64,000 bases of DNA from an uncultured Christensenellaceae bacterium (GCA_910586625.1 CAJUIZ010000003.1:97841-161840), one strand, 5' to 3'. Numbered from the stretch's first letter, positions 49,966-59,454 are shown. Notes: generated from the letters alone by a model not told the origin. Numbers and translations: made by a program.

Positions 49966-52278
49966 TTACCGTTTTACCAACGCGTGCTTGTACACCGTGG
50001 CAATGTCTTCCGCAAGTACGAATTGAATATTATCGCGCACTTCCTTTGGAATTTCTTCAAGGTCGCGTTCGTTATCCTTGGGAATGATAATCTTGCGTAT
50101 ACCTATGCGGTACGCGGCAAGAGCCTTTTCGCGCAAGCCGCCTATCGGCAGAACCTTGCCTCGAAGCGTTATCTCTCCCGTCATAGCAACCTTACCGGAA
50201 ACGGGTATGCCGGAAAACGCCGACATAACCACCGTAGCCATAGTTATACCTGCGGACGGTCCGTCCTTTGGAATAGCTCCTTCGGGCACGTGAATGTGAA
50301 TATCCGTTTCGGCAAAACGTTCCTTGTCTATGCCGTATTCGTCGGCAAGACTCTTGACCAAGGATATGGCGGTACGGGCGGACTCTTTCATTACGTCGCC
50401 CAAATTTCCCGTCAGCTGCACTTCGCCCTTGCCCTGAAACAGCGTTGCGTCCACGTTTAACGTTACTCCGCCTATGCGCGTCCAAGCAAGACCGCGCGCG
50501 CTGCCCACCGTGTCGGGAATTATATCCATTTCGTCCTTGTGCTTTTCGGCGCCCAAGAAGTCGCGCAAATTGTCCGCCGTAACGATTACGCGGGCTTCGC
50601 CGTCTTCGACAAGGCGGATAGCGACCTTACGGCAAATGGTTGCAATCTGACGTTCGAGATTTCTCACTCCCGATTCGCCCGTGTAGCGTTCCACTATTTT
50701 GGCGTAAGCGTCGTTAGTAATTTCTATTGCGTTATCGGGTATGCCGTGCAGCGCAAGATTTTTCTTCAACAAAAATTTGTTGGCGATTTCTATCTTTTCT
50801 AACTCCGTATAGCCCGAAAGCTCTATTACTTCCATACGGTCCAAAAGCGGTTCGGGTATATCGTCCGTGGCGTTTGCGGTACACACAAACAGCACCTTAG
50901 ATAGGTCGTACGGGACTTCCATAAAATGGTCGGTAAAACTGAAATTCTGCTCGGGGTCCAAAACTTCCAGCATTGCGCTTGCGGGGTCTCCGCGGTTGTC
51001 CTTGCCCATTTTGTCTATTTCGTCCAGAAGCAGCACAGGATTTACGCAGCCTGCCTGCTTCATCATATAAATGATTTTGCCGGGGATTGCGCCTACGTAC
51101 GTTCTGCGGTGTCCGCGTATTTCCGCTTCGTCGCGCACGCCGCCAAGGCTTACGCGCAGATACTTGCGGTCAAGCGCGCGGGCAATACTGCGCACTATCG
51201 ACGTTTTGCCCACTCCCGGGGGACCGACGAAACAGAGTATAGGTCCGTTAAGCTTGCCCGTCAGCTGCATTACGGCAAGATATTCGATGATTCTGTCCTT
51301 TATCTTTTCCAGCCCGTAATGGTCTTCGTCTAAGATTTCGCGCGCTCTTTTAAGGTCCTTGTTGTCCGCAGTTTCCTTTGTCCAAGGCACGTCGCACAGC
51401 CAATCGAGATAATTGCGTATAACCGCCGCATCAGGAGAAGTAGGCGACATCTTGGACAGGCGATTCAGTTCCTTGTTGGCTTTGTCCGCCACTTCGGCAG
51501 GCATACCGCTGTTCTTTATTTTGTCCAAATAATCCTGCTTTTCGTTGGCGTCGTCGCCGAGCTCTGCGGAAATAGCCTTCATCTGCTCACGAAGATAGTA
51601 TTCCTTCTGACCGTCCTGCACCTGCTGCTTTACTCGGTTCTGTATGCGTTTTTCGGCGCGGACAATTTCCATTTCCCCTTCGATATACACGCATATCTTT
51701 TCAAGTCGAGCTTCGACGGATGTTTCTTCCAAAACGGACTGACGCACATCCAAGCGCGTAACTATCTCGTTGGCTATCACGTTGGTAAAAGCCAAATAAT
51801 CTACGTCCTGCGAGACGGAAAAGTTTTTAAGTTCTATCTTATTTATGTTTTTGTCCGTTTCCGCAAGCTTGCCGATATACTTCAACGTTTCTTCGAACAA
51901 GGCGCGGGTTTCCACGTTATTTTTGCAGGTGAAATCCAACGTTTCCACGTTTGCGAAAATAATGCGGTCGTTCATAGTCATATTGACTACGCGCGCAACT
52001 TCTATCGTTCTCGCCATAATAACGGTGGCTTCGCTGGTTGCAGATTCGACGGAAGCTATCTCCGTAACTACGCCCACCGCGTACATATCCGCGGGGCTTG
52101 TAGGCGACGGCTTGGTTCCGTCCAGCTGACTTACCATAAAAAACTTTCCGCCGTTATCGAGAGCGAACTTGATTGCGTTACGGGAAATTTCTCTGGCAAC
52201 TTCTACCTTGGCGCGGATATTCGGAAAGAAAAAGTTACCGCGCATTGCCAAAACGGGCAAATTGTCGTATCGTGTCAC
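49966..52278 (-). CDS. lon: ATP-dependent protease La (Lon)
   Basis: 770 aa. N-terminal LonN substrate domain (about 1-200) and coiled coil, then AAA+ ATPase (Walker A GPPGVGKTS; LLLDEIDKMGKD). The Ser-Lys protease domain has PKDGPSAGIT (Ser675) and GKVLPIGGLREK. It degrades misfolded and regulatory proteins in the cytosol. The start is GTG at 52278 with GGAGT upstream. It ends the tig-clpP-clpX-lon block but has its own terminator and a 267-bp gap upstream. Confidence 0.97.
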   Translation of the reverse strand: MTRYDNLPVLAMRGNFFFPNIRAKVEVAREISRNAIKFALDNGGKFFMVSQLDGTKPSPTSPADMYAVGVVTEIASVESATSEATVIMARTIEVARVVNMTMNDRIIFANVETLDFTCKNNVETRALFEETLKYIGKLAETDKNINKIELKNFSVSQDVDYLAFTNVIANEIVTRLDVRQSVLEETSVEARLEKICVYIEGEMEIVRAEKRIQNRVKQQVQDGQKEYYLREQMKAISAELGDDANEKQDYLDKIKNSGMPAEVADKANKELNRLSKMSPTSPDAAVIRNYLDWLCDVPWTKETADNKDLKRAREILDEDHYGLEKIKDRIIEYLAVMQLTGKLNGPILCFVGPPGVGKTSIVRSIARALDRKYLRVSLGGVRDEAEIRGHRRTYVGAIPGKIIYMMKQAGCVNPVLLLDEIDKMGKDNRGDPASAMLEVLDPEQNFSFTDHFMEVPYDLSKVLFVCTANATDDIPEPLLDRMEVIELSGYTELEKIEIANKFLLKKNLALHGIPDNAIEITNDAYAKIVERYTGESGVRNLERQIATICRKVAIRLVEDGEARVIVTADNLRDFLGAEKHKDEMDIIPDTVGSARGLAWTRIGGVTLNVDATLFQGKGEVQLTGNLGDVMKESARTAISLVKSLADEYGIDKERFAETDIHIHVPEGAIPKDGPSAGITMATVVMSAFSGIPVSGKVAMTGEITLRGKVLPIGGLREKALAAYRIGIRKIIIPKDNERDLEEIPKEVRDNIQFVLAEDIATVYKHALVKR

Positions 52279-52501
52279 TTGGTACTCCTTTATTTCGTCT
52301 TTTGGTTAGTTTGCATATTTTAGCCGATTTTATTATCGCTTGACGCAAGCGGTTTGCGCGGAGTTACTGCAGCAGTTGCGCAATACCGTTATTTACAGAT
52401 AATAAAATATTAAGTTTAAGTATATCTTAAAAAGCGTATTCTTGCAACAAAATGACGGCAACATTCGCGTAAGCCGAGCAAAAAGCCGCAGCTCGTTACA
52501 G

Positions 52502-52535
52502 CAAAAAGGTCGGAGCTTTTACGCGTTCCGACCTT
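52502..52535 (-). terminator. Terminator of clpX
   Basis: AAGGTCGGA (52506-52514) pairs with TCCGACCTT (52527-52535); on the minus strand a TTTTT run follows. The rest of 52279-52545 is the lon leader region. Confidence 0.8.
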
Positions 52536-52545
52536 ATAATCTGCT

Positions 52546-53760
52546 TTAACTTGCCCGACGTTTTATTTGCGGCTGGTTGTTTTCTTCTACGCATTGGCGC
52601 GTAATGCACACGGATTCGACGTCGCCCAAGCTCGGGGCGTCGTACATACAGCCTAACATTATATTTTCCAGCACCGAACGCAATCCCCTTGCACCCGTTT
52701 TAAGCCGCAGCGATTTGCGCGCTATCGCAACAATCGCTTCCTTTTCGAACTCCAAGTCGATATCGTCCAACTTGAAAAGCTTTGTATACTGCTTGACAAG
52801 CGAATTCTTGGGCTCGGTAAGAATTTTGACCAAGGCGTCTTCGTTTAACGGCGACAGTCCTACTGTAATGGGCAGCCTGCCCACAAACTCGGGAATAAGA
52901 CCGTACTTGATGAAGTCCTGCGGCTGCAAGCTCTTGACGAGCTCCGCGTGGTCTACTTCTTCGCAGCTTTTTATTTGATTGCCGAAGCCGAGACCCGCGC
53001 CCTGCTGACGTTTTTCCGCTATTTTATCCAATCCGACGAAAGCTCCGCCGCATATAAACAGAATATTGGTGGTATCGATTGGGATACTTTCCGCCTGCGG
53101 ATGCTTACGTCCGCCCTGCGGGGGAACGTTGGCAACCGTACTTTCGATAATTTTGAGCAGCGCCTGCTGAACGCCTTCGCCCGAAACGTCGCGGGTTATG
53201 GATACGTTCTCCGACTTCTTGGCGATTTTATCTATTTCGTCAATATAAATAATGCCCTTTTCCGCCTTTTCCACGTCGTAGTCTGCGGCCTGTATAAGTT
53301 TGAGCAAAATATTTTCCACGTCTTCGCCGACGTACCCCGCTTCGGTAAGCGTAGTCGCGTCCGCCACGGCGAACGGTACGTCCAATATCTTCGCCAAGGT
53401 TTTGGCAAGCAAAGTCTTGCCGCAACCCGTAGGTCCCAACATAAGAATGTTGCTCTTTTCCAATTCCACTTCGTCGTCCGACTTGCCGCCGCGGCTAAGC
53501 ACGCGCTTGTAATGATTGTACACGGCTACGGATAACGTCCTTTTGGCGTCGTCTTGACCGACAACGTATTTGTCCAGCTCCGCCTTGATTTCGGCGGGTT
53601 TCAATAAGCTGAAAGAGCTGTCGACGCGGTCGCACTGTTCGTTGTCTATCATAGCCATACAGGTCTCTACGCATTCGTTGCAAATATATGCGCCGTTAGG
53701 ACCTGCGAACAGATTTCTTACCTTATCTTCGCTTTTTCCGCAAAAAGAACAATTCTGCAT
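52546..53760 (-). CDS. clpX: ATP-dependent Clp protease ATP-binding subunit ClpX
   Basis: 404 aa. N-terminal zinc-binding domain (Cys4, Cys7, Cys27, Cys30), then AAA+ with GPTGCGKTLLA (Walker A), IIYIDEIDKIAKK (Walker B) and sensor 2 KTGARGLRSVLE. It unfolds substrates for ClpP. Sits 44 nt downstream of clpP in the usual order. Confidence 0.98.
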   Translation of the reverse strand: MQNCSFCGKSEDKVRNLFAGPNGAYICNECVETCMAMIDNEQCDRVDSSFSLLKPAEIKAELDKYVVGQDDAKRTLSVAVYNHYKRVLSRGGKSDDEVELEKSNILMLGPTGCGKTLLAKTLAKILDVPFAVADATTLTEAGYVGEDVENILLKLIQAADYDVEKAEKGIIYIDEIDKIAKKSENVSITRDVSGEGVQQALLKIIESTVANVPPQGGRKHPQAESIPIDTTNILFICGGAFVGLDKIAEKRQQGAGLGFGNQIKSCEEVDHAELVKSLQPQDFIKYGLIPEFVGRLPITVGLSPLNEDALVKILTEPKNSLVKQYTKLFKLDDIDLEFEKEAIVAIARKSLRLKTGARGLRSVLENIMLGCMYDAPSLGDVESVCITRQCVEENNQPQIKRRAS

Positions 53761-53804
53761 TTAATAAAAAGTCTCCTTGTTACTTAATCCTTCGAAACGC
53801 CGTT

Positions 53805-54392
53805 TCAAACGCTTCTTTGATAAAATACCTGATCGATAATGCCGTATTCCTTAGCTTCTTCCGCCGTCAAATAATTGTCGCGGTCGGTATCCTTCTCCAC
53901 TACCGATACGGGTTTGCCGACGTTTTCCGCAAGCAGCTTGTTAAGCTTTTGCTTGGTTTTGAGCAATTGCTTGGTTTGAATTTCCACGTCGGACGCCTGT
54001 CCCTGCGATCCGCCCAAAACTTGGTGAATCATAATCTCCGAATTGGGCAGCGCAAAACGCTTGCCCTTGGCACCGCTTGCAAGCAGAAACGCGCCCATAG
54101 ACGCCGCCATTCCTATACAAATAGTAGAAACGTCGCAGCGAATATAACGCATAGTATCGTAAATAGCCATACCCGCGGTTACTTCGCCGCCGGGGCTGTT
54201 GATATACAGCGAAATATCCTTGGTCGGGTCCTTGGATTCCAAATAAATAAGCTGCGCCACGACGAGATTGGCCAATTCGTTGGTTACCTGTCCCGACAAA
54301 AAAACCACGCGGTCTTCCAGCAGTCGGGAATAAATGTCGAAACTTCTTTCTCCGCTATCGGTGCGGTCTACCACCATAGGTACAAGTGTCAT
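53805..54392 (-). CDS. clpP: ATP-dependent Clp protease proteolytic subunit ClpP
   Basis: 195 aa. Catalytic triad Ser98 (GMAASMGA), His123 (MIHQVLGG) and Asp172 (DTDRDNYL). It forms the tetradecameric chamber with ClpX. No CtsR or CIRCE operator is seen in the 97-bp gap before it. The gene lies between tig and clpX. Confidence 0.98.
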   Translation of the reverse strand: MTLVPMVVDRTDSGERSFDIYSRLLEDRVVFLSGQVTNELANLVVAQLIYLESKDPTKDISLYINSPGGEVTAGMAIYDTMRYIRCDVSTICIGMAASMGAFLLASGAKGKRFALPNSEIMIHQVLGGSQGQASDVEIQTKQLLKTKQKLNKLLAENVGKPVSVVEKDTDRDNYLTAEEAKEYGIIDQVFYQRSV

Positions 54393-54489
54393 AATATTCT
54401 CCTAAAAATCCTTGTAAACTCGCAGACAAAACTGCTTATAATATACGTCGGGAAAATAAAAATATTTACCCGACGTTTCAAAAACGTTT

Positions 54490-55782
54490 TTACGCCAACG
54501 TATTTTCTTTCTTCAACAGGCTAAGCAACGCTTCCGTTATAACCTGATTTTCGAAATAATATTTATCCCCTTCGTTAAGTTCCTTGTTTAGCTCGTCTAA
54601 CGGCTTGCCGATACGCTGTGCGTATTCCTTAATCTTGGCGTCGACGGCCTTTTGCGAAGCTTTGATTTTTTCCGCCTTGACGATTTCTTCGAAAACCAAA
54701 CGGGTGTGTACGGCTTTTTCGGCGCGTTCCTTGTGGCTTGCGCGCAGGTCGCTCATAGTTGTGTTGGTATACTTGAAGTAGTTGTCTATGTTAAGTCCTT
54801 GATAACTTAGCTGATACTTAAAGTCTTCGACGTATTGATCGATTTGCTCTTGTATCATTTCGTCGGGAATATCGATAGGCGTTGCGTTAACCACTGCTTC
54901 CACAAGGTTGCTTTCGTCCTTGTTGTCCGCATCCTTTTGATAGCGTTCGGCTATATTCTTCTTGATATCGTCCTTGTACTCTTTAATAGTGTCGAATTCC
55001 GAAACGTCCTTGGCAAATTCGTCGTCCAACGCAGGCAGCTCTTTAACGGTGATTCCGTTGATAGTTACCGTAAACACGGCGGGCTTACCCGCAAGATTCT
55101 CGGCGTGATATTCCTTGGGGAAGGTTACGTTTATGTCCTTGGTATCGCCTATGTTCATACCTACAAGCTGTTCTTCGAAGCCTTCGATGAATGTATGCGA
55201 ACCGATTGTAAGCGTTTGCTTGACAGCCGTACCGCCTTCGAAGGCTACGCCGTCAACCTTGCCGCAGTAATCGAGATTGACTTGGTCGCCTTCCTGCACT
55301 GCGCGGTCGGACACTTCTACAAAGCGCGCGTTGCGCTCCTGAACCTTGGAAAGCTCTGCATCGATATCGGCGGGCTTAACCTTTTGAACGGGAGTCTTTT
55401 TAACTTCCAAGCCTTTGTACTGACCGAGAGTTATTTCCGGACGGACGGTAACCACTACCGCAAAGGTAACGCCCTTGTCGTCCGCGGCGATGGATTTGTC
55501 GTCGATTGCGGGACGGGAAACCGGTTCCACCTTTTTATTTTTATCCAAAAACTCGCTATAATATTCTTGCGCGGCAATATAAAGCGCGTCTTCGAAGAAA
55601 AGTCCCTTGCCGTAATGCTGTTCGATTACGTTCTTGGGCGCGTGTCCCTTGCGGAAGCCGGGTATATTGTACTTGCCCTTGTTTTGGTCGTAGGCGCGTC
55701 TGTCGAACGTAGCCCACTCTGCCGAATCCATCTTGAAAGTAACAGTCAAGGTATTCTTTTCTCTTGTTTGCGTGTATTTCAT
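54490..55782 (-). CDS. tig: Trigger factor
   Basis: 430 aa. The ribosome-binding N-domain (FRKGHAPKNVIEQHYG signature) is followed by an FKBP-type peptidyl-prolyl isomerase domain (about 155-240; GDQVNLDYCGKVDG) and a helical C-terminal chaperone domain. It folds nascent chains at the ribosome exit. First gene of the tig-clpP-clpX cluster. Confidence 0.96.
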   Translation of the reverse strand: MKYTQTREKNTLTVTFKMDSAEWATFDRRAYDQNKGKYNIPGFRKGHAPKNVIEQHYGKGLFFEDALYIAAQEYYSEFLDKNKKVEPVSRPAIDDKSIAADDKGVTFAVVVTVRPEITLGQYKGLEVKKTPVQKVKPADIDAELSKVQERNARFVEVSDRAVQEGDQVNLDYCGKVDGVAFEGGTAVKQTLTIGSHTFIEGFEEQLVGMNIGDTKDINVTFPKEYHAENLAGKPAVFTVTINGITVKELPALDDEFAKDVSEFDTIKEYKDDIKKNIAERYQKDADNKDESNLVEAVVNATPIDIPDEMIQEQIDQYVEDFKYQLSYQGLNIDNYFKYTNTTMSDLRASHKERAEKAVHTRLVFEEIVKAEKIKASQKAVDAKIKEYAQRIGKPLDELNKELNEGDKYYFENQVITEALLSLLKKENTLA

Positions 55783-55912
55783 TGTAATCCTCCAAATAAA
55801 TGCTCAGACGAAATACCATCCCGTCCGTATTTTTATAATTTTCCGCTTATAAGCGGCGTTTTCAACAGTATATAAGTATAACATAACAAAAATTATTTTG
55901 CAAATATTTTTA

Positions 55913-56800
55913 TCACATAACCGCCAATAACTCGAATTGTATACCGACTACGCCGTATTGCGCCTGGCGTTCGGCGGAATAGTACTTTAACATATCGTCG
56001 GGGCTTGCTTTTTTATCCGCGCCGTAGCCGCACTTGCTCATATCGAGCGAAGCGTACAGCCCGTTAAAGTCGGAAAAATAATGCAATTGCGTAACCCGTA
56101 CTACGCATTTGCGCAATAATGCGCTGCCGTCGAGATTGTTGAGTATCACAAAGTCTCCGACGGAAATACCGCGCCTTTTTTCGTCGTTTAGGCGCAGCTC
56201 TACCGTTTTGTCGCCGCGTATTATCTTGCAAAACCACTCGCCGTCAACGTCCATTTCAAAGCGTTTGATATGAAGCGCATATTCCTTATCAACAAAGGTT
56301 CTAAGCCCGTCGAAAGACGTATACGAGCCGTCCTTGACGTATACAAAGCCGCACTTTTGTATTACCCTTGACGAACGGACGTTATCTTGCGCGTGCTTGC
56401 ATACGAAGTCCGTCGTTCCCTGCGCGACGTTGTAGGCAATAATCGCCTTGGCCGCTTCGGTGCAATAGCCCTTACCCCAGTACGCTTTTGCAAGATTATA
56501 CCCGAGTTCGATGTCGCCGCTGCGGTTTTTGCGTGCGTCTCCGCCGCCGATAAGCTGCCCGCACTCTTTCAGGAATATTCCGAAGGATTTGTGTCCGTCT
56601 CTTTTTATCCAGTCCGCTACGTCCGACACAGACGTATAGGTGCTGTAATTCATAAACCTTGTAACATCGGGGTCGCCGACCCATTTGTAAACGTCCCGCG
56701 CGTCGGCAACGTCAATCGGCATAAGAAAAATACGCGTAGCCTGTATATACTTGCCGTCGTTTATCGCCCGCGTTATACGTCCTTCGAGTTCAGCGTTCAT
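55913..56800 (-). CDS. GNAT acetyltransferase fused to an ASCH-like domain
   Basis: 295 aa. Residues 1-185 are a GNAT acetyltransferase (RimJ/L-like): YNLAKAYWGKGYCTEAAKAI is the acetyl-CoA loop, followed by NVRSSRVIQKCGF. Residues about 186-295 resemble an ASCH domain: WFCKIIRGDKTVELRLNDEK and ISVGDFVILNN. ASCH domains bind RNA or modified nucleosides; one subgroup is amidohydrolase-like. The combination in one chain is uncommon in my knowledge. The ATG at 56800 overlaps the NUDIX stop by 11 bp, so the genes form one operon. Substrate unknown. Confidence 0.75.
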   Translation of the reverse strand: MNAELEGRITRAINDGKYIQATRIFLMPIDVADARDVYKWVGDPDVTRFMNYSTYTSVSDVADWIKRDGHKSFGIFLKECGQLIGGGDARKNRSGDIELGYNLAKAYWGKGYCTEAAKAIIAYNVAQGTTDFVCKHAQDNVRSSRVIQKCGFVYVKDGSYTSFDGLRTFVDKEYALHIKRFEMDVDGEWFCKIIRGDKTVELRLNDEKRRGISVGDFVILNNLDGSALLRKCVVRVTQLHYFSDFNGLYASLDMSKCGYGADKKASPDDMLKYYSAERQAQYGVVGIQFELLAVM

Positions 56801-57338
56801 TGACGTCCCCCTTGAGCGGCTTTTCCCTGTCAGTAAGCCCGCGGTGATGCTGACAGTAAAAAAGATACGAAATATACGACTTATTGTATGGAACGAATTC
56901 GCCGTTATCAATCAGACGGCAAATTTCTTCCTGCGTAAGCCAACGGACTTCGGATACTTCTTCCGCCTGAATAACGACGGCTTGTTCGTCAACGTCCATA
57001 GTTACGCAATACACGTCGTCGAAGCCGTAATTGAAGTATACCGTAAGCGACGGCGTAATATCCGCGGGTAAATCAAGTCCCAGTTCTTCCTTAGTTTCGC
57101 GCAGCGCGCCCGCACGCGACGTTTCGCCCGCGTCGACGCAGCCGCCGCAGGACAAATCCCACAGGTTGGGGTACACTTTTTTGCTTGCCACGCGCTTTTG
57201 GCACAGCATTTTGCCGTCGGACGAAAATATGCAGATATGCACAACCAAGCGATACGCGCCCTTGGGCTGAAAGCCGCCGCGCTGCATAGTAATACCCAAC
57301 GGACGGCGATTTACGTCGTATAAATCGAATAATTCCAT
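56790..57338 (-). CDS. NUDIX hydrolase
   Basis: 182 aa, IDI-like/YfcD subgroup. The Nudix box GGCVDAGETSRAGALRETKE, continuing ELGLD, is intact (G-x5-E-x7-RE-x-x-EE). The start MELFDLYDVNRRPLG is typical of the subgroup with an N-terminal ADP-ribose or IPP-like fold. Probably cleaves a nucleoside diphosphate derivative. Co-transcribed with the GNAT-ASCH gene. Divergent from the SCIFF gene. Confidence 0.9.
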   Translation of the reverse strand: MELFDLYDVNRRPLGITMQRGGFQPKGAYRLVVHICIFSSDGKMLCQKRVASKKVYPNLWDLSCGGCVDAGETSRAGALRETKEELGLDLPADITPSLTVYFNYGFDDVYCVTMDVDEQAVVIQAEEVSEVRWLTQEEICRLIDNGEFVPYNKSYISYLFYCQHHRGLTDREKPLKGDVNER

Positions 57339-57482
57339 ACTCTTCTCCTAAGGTAAAGAATACTACAAATTACCGATAAAGTCAAACGCGCAGACACACG
57401 CACGCAGCACAGCCGTACGACAGCCAAATAGCAAAGTTAACGCACGGCGCGTCTAACTTTTCGCGCAAAACTGTCCTTTCTG

Positions 57483-57511
57483 TTGACAAGCGCAACAAAG
57501 CGTGTTATACT
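57483..57511 (+). promoter_or_regulatory. SCIFF operon promoter
   Basis: TTGACA (57483-57488), 17 bp, TATACT (57506-57511), 45 bp before scfA. Confidence 0.85.
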
Positions 57512-57556
57512 TACCGTAAGTTAAGCCGAAAGGCAATTATTTAGGGGGATACTCGA

Positions 57557-57703
57557 ATGAAAAGAATACAAACTCTCGAAACACGTAACCTTTGCGAAAG
57601 CGCCAAAAACGGCGGCTGCGGCGAATGCCAAACTTCCTGCCAATCCGCTTGCAAAACAAGTTGCGGCGTAGCTAACCAAAAGTGCGAAAAAGAAGATAAA
57701 TAA
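57557..57703 (+). CDS. scfA: SCIFF ranthipeptide precursor
   Basis: 48 aa, too small for routine gene finding. It matches the six-cysteine-in-forty-five family (SCIFF), the precursor of a thioether-bridged ranthipeptide nearly universal in Clostridia. The conserved core GGCGECQTSCQSACKTSC is present. Core cysteines are 21, 24, 28, 32, 36 and 43; Cys13 is an extra, earlier one. AGGGGG lies upstream, and the maturase gene follows 171 bp later. The biological role of SCIFF is not settled; links to redox and quorum regulation have been proposed in Clostridium. Confidence 0.97.
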   Translation: MKRIQTLETRNLCESAKNGGCGECQTSCQSACKTSCGVANQKCEKEDK

Positions 57704-57723
57704 TTACAAAAAAATCCACAAGA

Positions 57724-57749
57724 ATGCCGCCACAAAATGGCGGTATTTT
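57724..57749 (+). terminator. Attenuating hairpin between scfA and scfB
   Basis: ATGCCGCC (57724-57731) pairs with GGCGGTAT (57739-57746), then TTTT. It should reduce read-through, giving more precursor than maturase. Confidence 0.75.
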
Positions 57750-57874
57750 ACTATTGCGGCGTACTGTCGCATACACTGCGCCTTTTCGAATGCGAATTGC
57801 GGTAGACGTCTGTTAAAAATGCGGTACAAAACCGCAAAAATAACGAAGAAACAAAAGAGCATAAAAGAAATACT

Positions 57875-59251
57875 ATGATACACCAATACAAGCTTAACGG
57901 ATACAATATAGTTTTGGACACCTTTTCCGGCTCCGTTCACTCGGTAGACGACGTAGCGTACGACGTTATCGAAATGATGAACGGCAAAAGGGACGAGAAC
58001 GCCATAATAAACGAACTCAGCGCAAAATACGCCCTTGACAAGCAGGAAATTGCCGACTGCATAGACGACGTAAAGGAGCTTACCGCCCAAGGCAAGCTGT
58101 TTACGGAAGATACCTTTTCCCCCATAGCCGCCGCCTTCAAGCAAAAAAGCGGCAACGTAATCAAAGCGCTGTGCCTGCACGTGGCTCACACGTGCAACCT
58201 TAACTGCTCCTACTGCTTTGCCAGCCAAGGCAAGTACCACGGCGACAGGGCACTGATGAGCCTTGATACGGGCAAGCGCGCGTTAGACTTCTTAATAGAA
58301 AATTCCGGCAGCCGCAGAAATTTGGAAGTGGACTTCTTCGGCGGCGAACCGCTGATGAACTGGCAGGTAGTAAAGGACCTTGTAAAATACGCCCGCAGTA
58401 TAGAAAAGGAAAAGGGCAAGAACTTCCGCTTTACGCTTACCACCAACGGAATGCTGATAGACGACGACGTAATAGACTTTTGCAACCGCGAAATGAGCAA
58501 CGTCGTTCTAAGCCTTGACGGACGCAAAGAAATACACGACCGCTTGCGCGTGGACTACGCGGGGCGCGGAAGCTGGGGCAGGATAGTACCCAAGTTCCAA
58601 AAGTTGGTGAAGGCTCGCGGCAACTGTAACTATTATATGCGCGGCACTTTTACCCACGCCAACCCCGACTTTTTGGAAGACATAAAGGTAATGCTTGACC
58701 TTGGCTTTACGGAGCTGTCTATGGAACCTGTGGTATGTGCGGAAAACGACCCCGCAGGGCTTACCGACGACGACGTAAAGGTTGTGTGTAAACAGTACGA
58801 GCAGTTAGCCGAGCTTATGATACGTCGGCAGAAGGAAGGAAAGCCCTTCACCTTCTACCACTATATGATAGACTTAACGGGCGGTCCGTGCGTTTACAAG
58901 CGCGTATCCGGCTGCGGAAGCGGAACGGAATATATGGCGGTAACCCCTTGGGGCGACTTGTACCCCTGCCACCAATTCGTGGGCGAAGAACGCTTCAAAT
59001 TAGGCAATATTTACGACGGAGTAACCAACGACGCTCTGCGTGAAAGCTTCCGCAAATGCAACGTTTACACAAAGGCGGAGTGCGAAAACTGCTGGGCTAA
59101 GCTGTACTGCTCCGGCGCGTGCGCGGCAAACGCCTACCACGCTTCGGGCGACATAAACGGAGTGTATCCCAAGGGCTGCGAGCTGTTCAAGAAGCGCATA
59201 GAATGCGCCATTATGATTAAGATTTCCGACCACACGCGCGACGGGAACTGA
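57875..59251 (+). CDS. scfB: SCIFF maturase (radical SAM/SPASM thioether enzyme)
   Basis: 458 aa. The N-terminal PqqD-like RRE (about 1-85) binds the precursor leader. The radical SAM motif CNLNCSYC (Cys107, Cys111, Cys114) is next. The SPASM/twitch region has CGSGTEYMAVTPWGDLYPCHQF and CENCWAKLYCSGAC. It forms Cys-to-alpha/beta-carbon thioether bridges in ScfA. Only weak ribosome bases precede it, so it depends on read-through of the 57724 hairpin. Family A repeat follows its stop after 4 bp. Confidence 0.97.
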   Translation: MIHQYKLNGYNIVLDTFSGSVHSVDDVAYDVIEMMNGKRDENAIINELSAKYALDKQEIADCIDDVKELTAQGKLFTEDTFSPIAAAFKQKSGNVIKALCLHVAHTCNLNCSYCFASQGKYHGDRALMSLDTGKRALDFLIENSGSRRNLEVDFFGGEPLMNWQVVKDLVKYARSIEKEKGKNFRFTLTTNGMLIDDDVIDFCNREMSNVVLSLDGRKEIHDRLRVDYAGRGSWGRIVPKFQKLVKARGNCNYYMRGTFTHANPDFLEDIKVMLDLGFTELSMEPVVCAENDPAGLTDDDVKVVCKQYEQLAELMIRRQKEGKPFTFYHYMIDLTGGPCVYKRVSGCGSGTEYMAVTPWGDLYPCHQFVGEERFKLGNIYDGVTNDALRESFRKCNVYTKAECENCWAKLYCSGACAANAYHASGDINGVYPKGCELFKKRIECAIMIKISDHTRDGN

Positions 59252-59255
59252 ACGC

Positions 59256-59411
59256 AGTCGCTGCGCTTTGTGCTAGCAGTTCTAACTCCGTCGCGGTCGG
59301 GCTTGGGAGTTGCGCTTGAACACAAGCGCATCATATTCCGACTTAGGCGGGCGTACAACCCCGCCAGCCCCGTATGGGCGCGAAGGTCAGGTACACGCCC
59401 TGACTTCGCGG
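59256..59411 (+). repeat. Palindromic repeat family A, copy 2
   Basis: Opens AGTCGCTGCGCTTTGTGCTA and closes with the same 34-bp tail (59378-59411) as copy 1. Lies immediately after scfB, like copy 1 after upp and C3. The middle contains further inverted repeats. Confidence 0.85.
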
Positions 59412-59454
59412 GAACTTATTTTGAAACTGTTGTCGATACGAAATAACCATTCCT

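Noticed and set aside
53761..54489. CtsR or CIRCE operators in the clp region
   Set aside because: I found neither the GGTCAAA direct repeats nor the TTAGCACTC/GAGTGCTAA pair upstream of clpP, clpX or tig.
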